Assembly: GCA_017455525.1 (NCBI GenBank)
Contig: JAFTAP010000081.1
Location: 1-64,000, forward strand
From: Lachnospiraceae bacterium
GTDB lineage: Bacteria > Bacillota > Clostridia > Lachnospirales > Lachnospiraceae
DNA length: 64,000 bases
Direction: 5' to 3'
In this document: piece by piece, positions 28,201 through 37,135 of the stretch
How positions within the stretch are numbered: position 1 is the stretch's first letter
How the letters are laid out: each line of letters opens with the position of its first letter
Notes under the pieces: generated by a model
What the model saw: only the letters and a program-made list of their open reading frames with translations
Databases searched by the model: none
What the model was told of the DNA's origin: nothing
Made by a program: the position numbers and the translations under genes

Positions 28201-29349
28201 TCAGTATTCAAACGTATCCAATCCTAAAGAGATGGCCGCTTCCGATATTCCATACTCCTCATGTAGCTTATCCTTGACTCTTACTGCTTCGTCCCTATCC
28301 ATAAGCATAATGACGATCTTTTCAAACTTATAGCATGTAAGCTCATCCATTGATATGATCTTCTTCCCTTCGTAGTATCCCTCTTTATTCATATCTACAA
28401 AAGCCACTACATAATATGATTCATTGATTTCTTTTTCTTTCCTTCGAAAAAAATCCCCTAATCCATACACAATAATTCCCGTACCACATTTACCATTCAT
28501 TGCCATATATCCACCATAAAACTCTATAAATCTTTCCTTTACATCATCAGAAAAACATATTTGCTCCGGAAGTCTAAATTCATTTCTCTTGCTATCTTCT
28601 AGTTTTGTATTATATATATCCGTATTTCCGCAATGCACACCACTTCCATCCATCCCAATGTTCTTTATCAAAGATTTGTTAGGCGTAATGCAGTATCCTC
28701 CTTGCTCTATCATCTTTAATGCCCAATAAACAGCCCATGAATCAATCTTCCATTGAACTTGATAATCTAGCATTTTTTCTAAGTCTCTACCCCAAATTGC
28801 AAGTTCTCTCGATTGATGCTCATCTTCACATATCTTCTTTACAAGATTATTATCTTTCTCAAACTTTCGCCATCTATCTTTCCATGTCCCCCACCCCCAT
28901 GACGAGGCACGCCCGACTGCATATGCGTCATAGATACTATCTTTATATTTGATTGGATATGTGTAGCCGCTTATAGAAAACACCTCTTCGTTTTCTTTAT
29001 ATCTTTCGAGACATTCAACCATAAATCTAATATAATTTTCATTTGGAACACAGTCATCCTCAAGTATTATGACTGCCTCAAAAGTTTCCAGCATGTAATC
29101 AATTCCCGATGTTATTGATTCCGCCAGTCCTTTGTTTTCCTTAGCTACTATTATTTCCTTTTTACACCAGTCTACGCTATCCAAAAGGTTTTGTACTTTT
29201 TTCCACTCCTCCCTGTCATTCTCATCCTTTAACCCATCGTGAAAGAGAAACAATTTTTCGGGCAGAATAGTATTTTCACGAAGCGCCGTAAGCACCTGTT
29301 CTGTATGTCGGCTACGATTATATGTGAATATTCCTGTTGCGATATGCAT
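28201..29349 (-). CDS. GT2-type glycosyltransferase with C-terminal YGAG-type module
   Basis: 382 residues. GIFTYNRSRHTEQVLTAL opens it. AVIILEDDCVPNENYIRFM (metal-binding EDD near 95) and GRASSWGWGTWKDRWRKFEKD follow; the latter is diagnostic of a sub-family related to GNT-I-like and HlpA-like transferases. From about 290, GIIVYGLGDFFRRKEKEI and YYVVAFVDMNKEGYYEG form the module. It sits between the cupin and a GT2-methyltransferase fusion. Donor and acceptor are unknown. Confidence 0.83.
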   Translation of the reverse strand: MHIATGIFTYNRSRHTEQVLTALRENTILPEKLFLFHDGLKDENDREEWKKVQNLLDSVDWCKKEIIVAKENKGLAESITSGIDYMLETFEAVIILEDDCVPNENYIRFMVECLERYKENEEVFSISGYTYPIKYKDSIYDAYAVGRASSWGWGTWKDRWRKFEKDNNLVKKICEDEHQSRELAIWGRDLEKMLDYQVQWKIDSWAVYWALKMIEQGGYCITPNKSLIKNIGMDGSGVHCGNTDIYNTKLEDSKRNEFRLPEQICFSDDVKERFIEFYGGYMAMNGKCGTGIIVYGLGDFFRRKEKEINESYYVVAFVDMNKEGYYEGKKIISMDELTCYKFEKIVIMLMDRDEAVRVKDKLHEEYGISEAAISLGLDTFEY

Positions 29350-29366
29350 TTTAACTGTGTTCCTTT

Positions 29367-30767
29367 TTATTTTTCACAATCCACAACTATGGATAAGTCC
29401 AGATTCCTTTTATCGTTTTCTTTTGTGCGGAGAACCATCCCCTTGCTATAATCTATTTCTTTGCTGATGCTGCTGCCGTCTGACAAATGATAGCGGTAAA
29501 ATATTATTTTTTTGAACCTAGTTTCATCCAAAAGCTTCTTCACCTCAGAGTAAACTGGAAACCATAAATGACCTCCGTCAACAACCTTACCGCTAATAAA
29601 TGCCCCCCCACCCATCGGGTCGAAAACCGGTTCTTTCTTGTCATTGGTAAAACATCTTTGTCTCATATAGAAACAATTATAATCTGGCAGTGAAAGTCGA
29701 AAAATTCCTCCCGGTTTCAGAACACGCCAGATTTCATTTATGACCGAAACAATTTTCGATTTCTCTATATGCTCTAGCACATCCTCAGCCTGATATGAGT
29801 CTACACTACAATCATCAATTGGATACGGCATCGTAATATCATACATATTAAACTTTTCACTATCTTGTTGACGATACAAAAAGTAACCTGCTAAATGGAT
29901 ATGTAATTTATGTTTTTTTGCTATTTTTTCTGCCTTGCAAATTTGTATTAATAATTCATTATCAATCAAGTGTATTGCTCTACTCCACACATGCCAGTAT
30001 TCTATATTTAAACGATCTACTGTTTTTCTTATCAAGATTTCAAGCCCATTATCATCTGCAAATTTTAAATTCATTAGAAACCCTTCGAACAAGTCCCTAA
30101 CGATATCATAAGATAGATTTAATCCCTTATATCCTATCTTATAGCCATAGAATTCTACATTAACGACGCGAATACAATTTGCATAGTAAAGGGCTCTCAC
30201 CAAAAAAGGAGGATCTTGATACCTTCTTAAATTTGGGAAAAAAATACCATTTCCTACCAAATATTCCTTTCTAAATATGAAACTATGATAACAATAATCT
30301 TCCTGAAAACTTTTGTAATCTACATCAACAATATTCTCTCCATGTGAAAACAAATGTCTAAACCTATCAAGTTCTATTCTGTTTTCTCCCTTATAATACG
30401 AAAACAATCCACTACCAACATCGCATTTGTCCTGATTTAAGGCATCATATATTTTTTTCAGTGAATGCACATCTTCATACATATCATCTGCATCTAAAAT
30501 CGAAATGTACTCACCTCTTGCCATTTCAATTGCTTTATTCCGTGCAAGTCCTGCCCCCATATTATTAGGCTGCCGAAAAACAATAACTTCAGGATGCTTG
30601 TCTGCAAAATCGCATAGAATGGCGTAAGTATTATCTGTACTGCAGTCGTCAATGCATACCAATTCTTTTTCTATTAGTGATTGTTTGAGCCAGTTCTCAA
30701 TCGTCGAGGATATATATTCTTCCATATTGTAAACTGGCATGATTGTAGAAATCTTAATTTGATTCAT
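29367..30767 (-). CDS. GT2 glycosyltransferase fused to a partial SAM methyltransferase
   Basis: 466 residues. The N-terminal GT2 has ISTIMPVYNMEEYISSTI, LVCIDDCSTDNTYAIL, NNMGAGLARNKAIEMARGEYISILDADDMY and YCYHSFIFRKEYL. After about residue 320 the sequence changes to SYQAEDVLEHIEKSKIVSVINEIWRVLKPGGIFRLSLPDY, a methyltransferase post-motif region. The usual GxGxG SAM-binding half is missing. A G7 run (C7 at 29603-29609) encodes Met-Gly-Gly-Gly-Ala in this second part. The methyltransferase half is probably not active alone and may recognise the substrate or be a relic of fusion. Confidence 0.82.
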   Translation of the reverse strand: MNQIKISTIMPVYNMEEYISSTIENWLKQSLIEKELVCIDDCSTDNTYAILCDFADKHPEVIVFRQPNNMGAGLARNKAIEMARGEYISILDADDMYEDVHSLKKIYDALNQDKCDVGSGLFSYYKGENRIELDRFRHLFSHGENIVDVDYKSFQEDYCYHSFIFRKEYLVGNGIFFPNLRRYQDPPFLVRALYYANCIRVVNVEFYGYKIGYKGLNLSYDIVRDLFEGFLMNLKFADDNGLEILIRKTVDRLNIEYWHVWSRAIHLIDNELLIQICKAEKIAKKHKLHIHLAGYFLYRQQDSEKFNMYDITMPYPIDDCSVDSYQAEDVLEHIEKSKIVSVINEIWRVLKPGGIFRLSLPDYNCFYMRQRCFTNDKKEPVFDPMGGGAFISGKVVDGGHLWFPVYSEVKKLLDETRFKKIIFYRYHLSDGSSISKEIDYSKGMVLRTKENDKRNLDLSIVVDCEK

Positions 30768-30794
30768 TTTTCCTTAAATATGTAATCCATGTTT

Positions 30795-31595
30795 TCACTC
30801 ATCGAAAAAGCAATTATTATAAGTTACTGCATTGCAAAAACCATTCTTCCACAAATAACTTATTACATCTGGTGTTTTTTCTTCATTAATTGCCGTCACT
30901 ACAAGCATCCGCTTCAATTGTTCTTCAGCCATGTCTGCCTGTTGAACAATAATACCATTAACTTCCCTCGGATTGTTATTAGTGTCAGACACCAAAATAG
31001 AAATTACAAATCCTATATCCTGATAAGCCGCCTTTTCCGTTTCATACAATCTGATTTTATTCTTATCTATAAATGATTTTTTATACAGTCCATTCCACAT
31101 ATTAATATCTCGATGGACAATTTCCTCATAATCAGAAGGAACTATAACCTGGTTATACAGTTCGGCATTTTTGTTTCCTAAGACACAATAATTCAAAATA
31201 AAGCGGTCATCTTTGTTTCCCATGAACATATCAAAGTCTGATTTAACATAATCAACATCATGGCTTTCTGCCGCTGACAGTAGGTTGGTCAACATATCAG
31301 GATGCCAACAATCATCTGATTCTAAAAAAGCTATGTAATCTCCTGCGACCTCATCCATACCAATATTATATTGGTGTGCCACACTATCTACATCGGTAGT
31401 AATTACTCTTACCCGATCATCTTTATTCTCGTATTCTTTTGATACGGAAAGAACCGGTATACCATATACCTCCTTGTCTCGCTCAGCAACTTCCGTCTGG
31501 ACAAAGCCCTCGATCTCGCACAGCTTGTTTTTTGTTACAAAACGGTACAACCTTTTTCCGTAATTTCCTGCGCCATAAATATATACTTTTTTCAT
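30795..31595 (-). CDS. YGAG module joined to an N-terminally truncated GT2 domain
   Basis: 266 residues. MKKVYIYGAGNYGKRLYRFV and IEGFVQTEVAERD form the module. At about residue 58 the text passes directly into the middle of a GT2 domain (HQYNIGMDEVAGDYIAFLESDDCWHPDML...YVKSDFDMF). The first GT-A strands with the VDDGSTD motif are absent. A normal acceptor region (NMWNGLYKKSFI, YQDIGFVISIL) remains. Without the nucleotide-binding half, catalysis is unlikely. I read it as a deletion chimera between two module genes. A non-catalytic partner is possible. Confidence 0.7.
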   Translation of the reverse strand: MKKVYIYGAGNYGKRLYRFVTKNKLCEIEGFVQTEVAERDKEVYGIPVLSVSKEYENKDDRVRVITTDVDSVAHQYNIGMDEVAGDYIAFLESDDCWHPDMLTNLLSAAESHDVDYVKSDFDMFMGNKDDRFILNYCVLGNKNAELYNQVIVPSDYEEIVHRDINMWNGLYKKSFIDKNKIRLYETEKAAYQDIGFVISILVSDTNNNPREVNGIIVQQADMAEEQLKRMLVVTAINEEKTPDVISYLWKNGFCNAVTYNNCFFDE

Positions 31596-31653
31596 TGCGC
31601 CATCCTTTGCACTTTTTTTATATCCATACCTTTGTCAGTCAATAAAACAAAAC

Positions 31654-32823
31654 TCATCTTATCATTCCATTTCTAAGATCGGCTTGGAATTTATATCTCG
31701 GATTCTGGAGCTGGCAGAAATAATCCTTCACAGTAAAATCCTTACATTCACAGTAGAATTCCGATAAAAACAGCTCTTCACAGCACTCTCTCAAGCCATC
31801 ATAATCAACTGTCATATCAAGAATTCTGTAGTCCATCTCCAATGTGTCGATCTCAATAAGCCATTCGTTTTTTATTGAAAAGAGAACCAGATATCGATTG
31901 TCCCTGACATATGTCGCCATATACTTGCCGCACATGATGCGGTAGTACGCGCTTGTCGCATCCTCCTCCTCGTAGTCGATATCGAAAGTGCCGAGGCTTC
32001 CATCCTCCGTGTCGATATATACAAGCTGATTAGTGTACAGCGGAACGAACCAGATCTTCCCGCCAACGCTTACGCTCTCGATAAAGGCGGGCATATTTGG
32101 ATCCTTCATTTCACAGTCAAGCAGGATGTCCGTCTTTTCGCAGAAGTGATACGTCCCGAAGCCGTCCGACAGCTCGTATGTCTCTTGCAGATTAAGCTCC
32201 TCATCAAGCTTATAGATTCTCTTCTCCCTGCCGGACACCCAGACATTCCCGTTACCGTAAGAAATCGTACAGTATCCCGTCCCATCGATACCCAAATGCC
32301 TACGCTCCACCTTCCCACTCGCGATGTCAATCAGATAAACATTCGGGGAAGACTGCGATATCCACCATATGAGGCCATCCTTGCAAAAATACCACCCTAA
32401 AGCCTCGTCCTCATTCGGTGACACATGTATAGTATCAAGTATCTCTCCGCGCCTGCCGTCCAGTATGGCGACATCCCGCTTCCCGACGTTCATCAGAGCG
32501 TAATTGTCACCGCCAAGCTTTAGGTACCTTACACTCAGTCTCTTCTCTTCCTGAACCCAGCAATCGATGCTTTCCCATCTATTATCAGAAAGATAATAGC
32601 GCCAGATCTTCTTCCCCCTGTCGGGAAGGCAGTATATGGAGTCATCATGTTTGAAACATATCGGATTCTTCCTGAATATGTCCTCTTCTTCGGGAACTTT
32701 GGACAGGCATCTTGCCTCATTTGCAGCAAGTTCCACCTCGAAGAGGATGTTCTCTATTGTGGATGTAAACCACGCCTTAGACTCCTCCAGGTACCAGCGG
32801 TCGCTCATTATAAATCTTTTCAT
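31654..32823 (-). CDS. Repeat-rich beta-propeller-like protein
   Basis: 389 residues, no signal peptide. Several ~40-residue repeats carry a strand-turn-strand pattern: DSIYCLPDRGKKIWRYYLSDNRWE, NVYLIDIASGKVERRHLG, NVWVSGREKRIYKLDEELNL, QLVYIDTEDGSLGTFDID. These are typical of WD/Kelch-like or PQQ-like propellers. No catalytic motif is recognised. Propeller proteins occur in capsule clusters as cytoplasmic partners of transferases. The start may be ATG 32823 or ATG 32808, and neither has a good ribosome site. Confidence 0.6.
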   Translation of the reverse strand: MKRFIMSDRWYLEESKAWFTSTIENILFEVELAANEARCLSKVPEEEDIFRKNPICFKHDDSIYCLPDRGKKIWRYYLSDNRWESIDCWVQEEKRLSVRYLKLGGDNYALMNVGKRDVAILDGRRGEILDTIHVSPNEDEALGWYFCKDGLIWWISQSSPNVYLIDIASGKVERRHLGIDGTGYCTISYGNGNVWVSGREKRIYKLDEELNLQETYELSDGFGTYHFCEKTDILLDCEMKDPNMPAFIESVSVGGKIWFVPLYTNQLVYIDTEDGSLGTFDIDYEEEDATSAYYRIMCGKYMATYVRDNRYLVLFSIKNEWLIEIDTLEMDYRILDMTVDYDGLRECCEELFLSEFYCECKDFTVKDYFCQLQNPRYKFQADLRNGMIR

Positions 32824-32920
32824 GATCTGAGGTTCTCTTTCTTCATGGTTAAAAATATAGCATATTAGAAATGTAATTCAGGCAGGAAAAGTGCAAAACA
32901 GTACGCCAACGACTTCGATG

Positions 32921-34564
32921 TCAGCCTAGCCTAATAGTGTCGAAAAAACTTTCCAGTTCCTCGATTTTTTCATTTATCAGCCATTTCTGCCTGAGCCTAA
33001 GAACACGTTCCCTTGCCGCATCCCTGTTTTGATACAGATATTCAATATCCAGATTCGTAATGCTCATCGGATAGACCACTCCCTCCTTCATAAGTTCCTC
33101 GCAAAAGCTCCCCTTCTTAGTCGTTACTAGGGGAATGCCGGCAGAAATCAACTCAAACGTGGTATTGCTTATCGAATATCTATACATCCCTTCTGTATAT
33201 CTGCTCCTTGTATTGTCATCGCTAGTCCTCTCCATGAGCTTATAGGGAAATTGGACTAATTTTGTATCATCAAAAAGATATAATGCATAATCAAAACTTC
33301 CTAACGAATTCATTAGTTCCATATGATTTACATTTATAAAGTAATGAAAATTCTTCCAGTAATGCCTGCATTCCTCTAAATATACCATCTCATCTTCATC
33401 AGCAAACTTCGAGTAAAGATAAAACTCACATTTATTTTCGCCTACAAGTCGATTTATAATTCTTTTTAGGGGTGTATAACCATTCCTTCCCAGTAATATA
33501 TCATCCAGATGATTGATAATACATACAAAACGTAACTTATCGCCCTTTTTCATTGAATATAATGTGTCATCATCGCAATAATCGGGAAAGCGAATGCTTT
33601 TGCCACCATAATTAATATTAAATCTTTGATGGATAAAATTCTGTGAATAATATCTCCAAACTATACCATCGGCATTTTCTAAAGCATATCTTTCACTTTC
33701 GTAGTAATAATAAGGAAATCCAATATATGTTCCATGTACAATGTCATTCGCGGTGAATATAATTTTGCCGAAAATATATTTAAACTGGCACATTACGGCC
33801 GGAATTACGGCGCACATATTCGGAGCATCAATATAAAACAATTGTGGCTTTTTCTGAATAGCCGAATAAAATAGTTCCTCTACACTTCCGCAGATCGCCC
33901 TCTTAATGCCCAGCCTATCCAGTTCATCATCTCCGGCATAAGGAAACCCCTGAAATTGCATTACCTCTATCGCATATCTCTTATTCCTTTTTTTTAGTGC
34001 TTTGATAATTCTGGCATTTCTTGCCGTTACAACGCCAACAATAAAAACTATCAGCTCGTTCTGAACTCTGCCATCAAAGTGATTTGTCTGTATTTCATGT
34101 GCCAATTCGGTTATATCTCTTTTTACATCCAAGCTATTACCGCTACATATATACCATTCAATCACATTTTTCCAAAAAGTTTTTTCATCATGTAAATAGT
34201 ATCTTTCCCATGCTGCTTCTTGGCTATCTTCTGCTACATAATCAGAAAGAAATATATATGATTGCTTGCCTAACATAGATAATATGCTATGTATTGATTC
34301 CTGTGTTTCGTAACTTACTGCGGCCAGATATGCAGACGCTTCATCATCAAATGTTTCGTCAGTATCGTAAATGGACTTTACAATATACCCCTCTATCTCC
34401 TGTGTCGGTGCCGGGTCCGATACCACAAACCCTGCTATCCGCTTAGAATATCCGACTCTGTTTAGAGCCTGGAATACTCGTCGTGCATAATCTCCGGCTC
34501 CATATATTACAATACGTTCAAAGCAGTCTATTTTTTCACACAGTTCAATTATCCTAAAATGCAT
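32921..34564 (-). CDS. Large GT-B-like transferase with N-terminal YGAG module
   Basis: 547 residues. RIVIYGAGDYARRVFQALNR and IAGFVVSDPAPTQ (residues 17-55) form the module. From about residue 165 the sequence suggests two Rossmann halves of a GT-B glycosyltransferase: NELIVFIVGVVTARNARIIKAL, KIIFTANDIVHGTY, GKSIRFPDYCDDDTLYS, then YALYLFDDTKLVQFPYKLMER and SISNTTFELISAGIPLVTTKKG (C-terminal donor-site helix). Family GT4 is not certain because the E-x7-E motif is not clear. The role is probably sugar transfer in the surface glycan. Confidence 0.65.
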   Translation of the reverse strand: MHFRIIELCEKIDCFERIVIYGAGDYARRVFQALNRVGYSKRIAGFVVSDPAPTQEIEGYIVKSIYDTDETFDDEASAYLAAVSYETQESIHSILSMLGKQSYIFLSDYVAEDSQEAAWERYYLHDEKTFWKNVIEWYICSGNSLDVKRDITELAHEIQTNHFDGRVQNELIVFIVGVVTARNARIIKALKKRNKRYAIEVMQFQGFPYAGDDELDRLGIKRAICGSVEELFYSAIQKKPQLFYIDAPNMCAVIPAVMCQFKYIFGKIIFTANDIVHGTYIGFPYYYYESERYALENADGIVWRYYSQNFIHQRFNINYGGKSIRFPDYCDDDTLYSMKKGDKLRFVCIINHLDDILLGRNGYTPLKRIINRLVGENKCEFYLYSKFADEDEMVYLEECRHYWKNFHYFINVNHMELMNSLGSFDYALYLFDDTKLVQFPYKLMERTSDDNTRSRYTEGMYRYSISNTTFELISAGIPLVTTKKGSFCEELMKEGVVYPMSITNLDIEYLYQNRDAARERVLRLRQKWLINEKIEELESFFDTIRLG

Positions 34565-34629
34565 CCTGCATCATCTCCATTATTTCATTGCCATACATTA
34601 CAGCCTCTACAGATCCTAATCGCATCGCG

Positions 34630-35505
34630 TTACCCTGTTATATGTAATCTTCTTATATTGGCCAGCTTCTCGGAACGCCATATTTCAATCAGGGATTGGC
34701 TAGATACATTCCCAATGCATACATTTCCTTCCCAATCGTTACAGCACAAAACCACGTTGCCATTTGAATGTATTACCATAGTTGAAAACACGGAAATACA
34801 TGGCCAGTCCTCGCCCCCATCCTTCTCGCCATGCAAGGGATGGTAGCCAATAAACTCTGCCTTGTCACTGTCTCTAAGCCTCTGTTTCCAGAATTGCATC
34901 CATTCCTCACGTTCATCAGCGTTCTGCTCAAGCGCAACTCCCCTTACTCTTATAGGAACGTCCGGATAGAAGCTGTTCCTGATATTGATAGCTTCTTCAA
35001 TATTTTCTATAACCTTTTCAAAGGATAAACCTTTCCTTATATGTTCATACCTGTCTTTATAGACAGAATCAACAGAAAATCTGAGATCATTCACTCCGCT
35101 TTCAAGCAGTTCCTTTGTACGTCCGTTGAGCAATTCAGCGTTAGTTGATAACTGTATGTGTTTGATGCCTATATCCTTTAATCTGCTGATTTTCGCTTCC
35201 AGACCCATATCAAGCAGCGGCTCGCCCCGACCATACATAGTCACCATCTCTATCCATTCTGCATGTGGCTCCATCTGCTTCACAATCGCATTAAACAACT
35301 CATCCGATATAATTTCTCCTCTGTCTCTGTAAATACCCCCGGAAGCCGCCCCATAATAGCACATGATGCACCTTGCATTACATGCATTGATTGGCTCTAT
35401 CATTAAATATTTAGGGAACCTCTCACACTCTTTTAATTCCTTTAGAAATATCCTCTCTGCAAGTTGTTTCTCAATTTCAGGATCCTTTCCATATAAGTTT
35501 TCCAT
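34630..35505 (-). CDS. SPASM radical SAM enzyme
   Basis: 291 residues from ATG 35505, which has GGAGG (35514-35518 on +) 8 bases upstream; TTG 35520 is less likely. LMIEPINACNARCIMCYYGAASG holds the CxxxCxxC cluster motif near residue 43. MVTMYGRGEPLLD is the SAM-binding GGE-like motif with Arg-Gly-Glu, and VLCCNDWEGNVCIGNVSSQSLIEIW marks a short SPASM/Twitch region. It probably acts on a sugar or a sugar-linked group near the acyltransferase cassette upstream. Confidence 0.85.
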   Translation of the reverse strand: MENLYGKDPEIEKQLAERIFLKELKECERFPKYLMIEPINACNARCIMCYYGAASGGIYRDRGEIISDELFNAIVKQMEPHAEWIEMVTMYGRGEPLLDMGLEAKISRLKDIGIKHIQLSTNAELLNGRTKELLESGVNDLRFSVDSVYKDRYEHIRKGLSFEKVIENIEEAINIRNSFYPDVPIRVRGVALEQNADEREEWMQFWKQRLRDSDKAEFIGYHPLHGEKDGGEDWPCISVFSTMVIHSNGNVVLCCNDWEGNVCIGNVSSQSLIEIWRSEKLANIRRLHITG

Positions 35506-35533
35506 ACTCAAGACCTCCAAAAAGGCAGTTCAA

Positions 35534-36451
35534 TCACATCTTTTTGCGTGCATACTCTTTTATAAATTCACTATGCTCCATAGCATAATTTCCAGTCATA
35601 TGAGTCCCTTTTCCAACATTGGTGACAACTACTGACCCTGCTGAAATGGAGACACCCTCGCCTATTTTAAGCCGATCGGCTATGAACACATTAGTTCCTA
35701 TTGAAACATCATCGCCTACCAATGTGTATCCCGCTACCAGAGATTGAGCAACCATTTGTACTCTGCTTCCAATATGCACTGCATGTCCTATATGACATCC
35801 CACTCCTAATATTGAATCCTCTCCAATTTCCGTAAACTCACTCGGAAATGTCGCCCTGTCTATATAGCAATTGCTAAATATTTGAACACCATCGCATATT
35901 TTCACTCCTCCTGACGGGAAAAGAGGTAACGGCTTTCCCCCAAAGTTTCTTACATCAAATGCCCTGTTGCCAATTATTACTCCGTCATCTATTTGCACAT
36001 TCGAACCTATAAATGTATTCTCATATATTTTGACGCCGGATCCTATGATTACATTATCACCGATAATCACATTTTCTGAAGCGACCCTTGCATCAGGCTC
36101 TATCCTACATTCCCTTCCGACGACGGTTTCTTGTCGATGCCGATTGTATAGCCCTCTTCTTGCTATATAATTATGGCATTTATAAAAAATTTCTTTGGGG
36201 GAACTGGTAATACATACCCCCTTCTTTAGATTCAGTACATCCTGTGCGAGTTCCGGCAATGTTACCACCATGCACACGCTATCCGAATCCATAAGCGGCA
36301 AATATCTTTTGTCCGACAAAAAAACTCCGCCTCTTACATCAGGAAAAGAGCTGCCCTTAAATGGAATAAACAGTTCATCGGTTTCATTTTCATTTATGAA
36401 TTCAACGTTCTTTATTCCTGCTTTGTACGAAATCTCGCTCAACAAAAACAT
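35534..36451 (-). CDS. LpxD-like left-handed beta-helix acyltransferase
   Basis: 305 residues. After an N-terminal domain (residues 1-110), hexapeptide repeats run from about 112 to 285: RIEPDARVASENVIIGDNVIIGSGVKI, NVQIDDGVIIG, FTEIGEDSILGVGCHIGHAVHIG, GDDVSIGTNVFIADRLKIGEGVSI. The order of helix, loop (FDVRNFGG) and histidine (CHIGHAVHIG) resembles UDP-acylaminosugar N-acyltransferases of the LpxD type. Directly upstream lie an acyl carrier protein, a VOC gene and an FkbH gene. I infer that it transfers an ACP-bound acyl or glyceryl group to an amino sugar of the glycan. Confidence 0.82.
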   Translation of the reverse strand: MFLLSEISYKAGIKNVEFINENETDELFIPFKGSSFPDVRGGVFLSDKRYLPLMDSDSVCMVVTLPELAQDVLNLKKGVCITSSPKEIFYKCHNYIARRGLYNRHRQETVVGRECRIEPDARVASENVIIGDNVIIGSGVKIYENTFIGSNVQIDDGVIIGNRAFDVRNFGGKPLPLFPSGGVKICDGVQIFSNCYIDRATFPSEFTEIGEDSILGVGCHIGHAVHIGSRVQMVAQSLVAGYTLVGDDVSIGTNVFIADRLKIGEGVSISAGSVVVTNVGKGTHMTGNYAMEHSEFIKEYARKKM

Positions 36452-36457
36452 ACTCTT

Positions 36458-36700
36458 TCAATCTCCGGAATAAAGCGTCTCAATCGCTTTGCATATATCG
36501 CCCACATTTTCAAATGTAATGATCTGGTCGATATCAAATCGGATATCGAACTCCTTTTCAATCATTGCCAGAAGGTTAATATGTGCCAATGAATTCCAGC
36601 CGGGAATGTCGTCTGAGCAGGTTTCCATTTCAATATTCAGGGAATCGTCTTCGAATACTTTACGAAAGACCTTGTTTACTCTTGTTTTTATTTCATCCAT
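36458..36700 (-). CDS. Acyl carrier protein
   Basis: 80 residues, acidic. GWNSLAHINLLAMIEKEFDIRFDID contains the Ser (near residue 37) that takes the phosphopantetheine arm. Length and helix pattern are those of free-standing ACPs. It lies 6 bases upstream of the beta-helix acyltransferase and downstream of the FkbH/VOC pair. It therefore probably carries a glycerate-derived acyl unit loaded by FkbH and not a fatty acid. Confidence 0.9.
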   Translation of the reverse strand: MDEIKTRVNKVFRKVFEDDSLNIEMETCSDDIPGWNSLAHINLLAMIEKEFDIRFDIDQIITFENVGDICKAIETLYSGD

Positions 36701-36721
36701 TGTCTATCTTCCTTTCTGTAC

Positions 36722-37124
36722 TTATTTTTCAAAACTCACCAATTCTATAAGCCCTGATTTTTGCGAATACATGAATATATGATTGCCATCTAGAACCTTG
36801 GAATACCTCAGCTTACTTGCTGGAAAAAAACCCTCGTTTCTCAGTTTCTCCACTACTTCAAAAATATCCCTCACCTCATAGCAGATATGGTACGCAACAG
36901 GCCCAACACTATCTAAATAACTGTCAATAGATGTTTTTTTCTCAAAACTTGAGGATAGCAATTCAATGCAATACCCCCCCCAGTTTCCCGAAAGTCGCCG
37001 ACAGTCCTAGTTCATCGTCACACTCAACCATTCCAAAACTAAATCCCAGCAGTTCAAAATCTCTTTTTGCCTCCGTTAAGCTTCTTACGGCATATCCTAT
37101 ATGATGTACTCCGATGATTTTCAA
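36722..37124 (-). pseudogene. VOC/glyoxalase-family protein broken at a G8 tract
   Basis: From TTG 37124 (GAGGG about 8 bases upstream) the frame reads KIIGVHHIGYAVRSLTEAKRDFELLGF, the first VOC half (methylmalonyl-CoA-epimerase-like His). It stops soon after a G8 run (C8 on +, 36974-36981). Removing one G joins it to LGGYCIELLSSSFEKKTSIDSYL...VGPVAYHICYEVRD and IELVSF, the second half, giving 134 codons. Such VOC proteins accompany FkbH/ACP pairs in the literature of glyceryl-ACP pathways. As read here it is non-functional; a G7 tract would restore it. Confidence 0.8.
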
Positions 37125-37135
37125 AACGCTATCCC

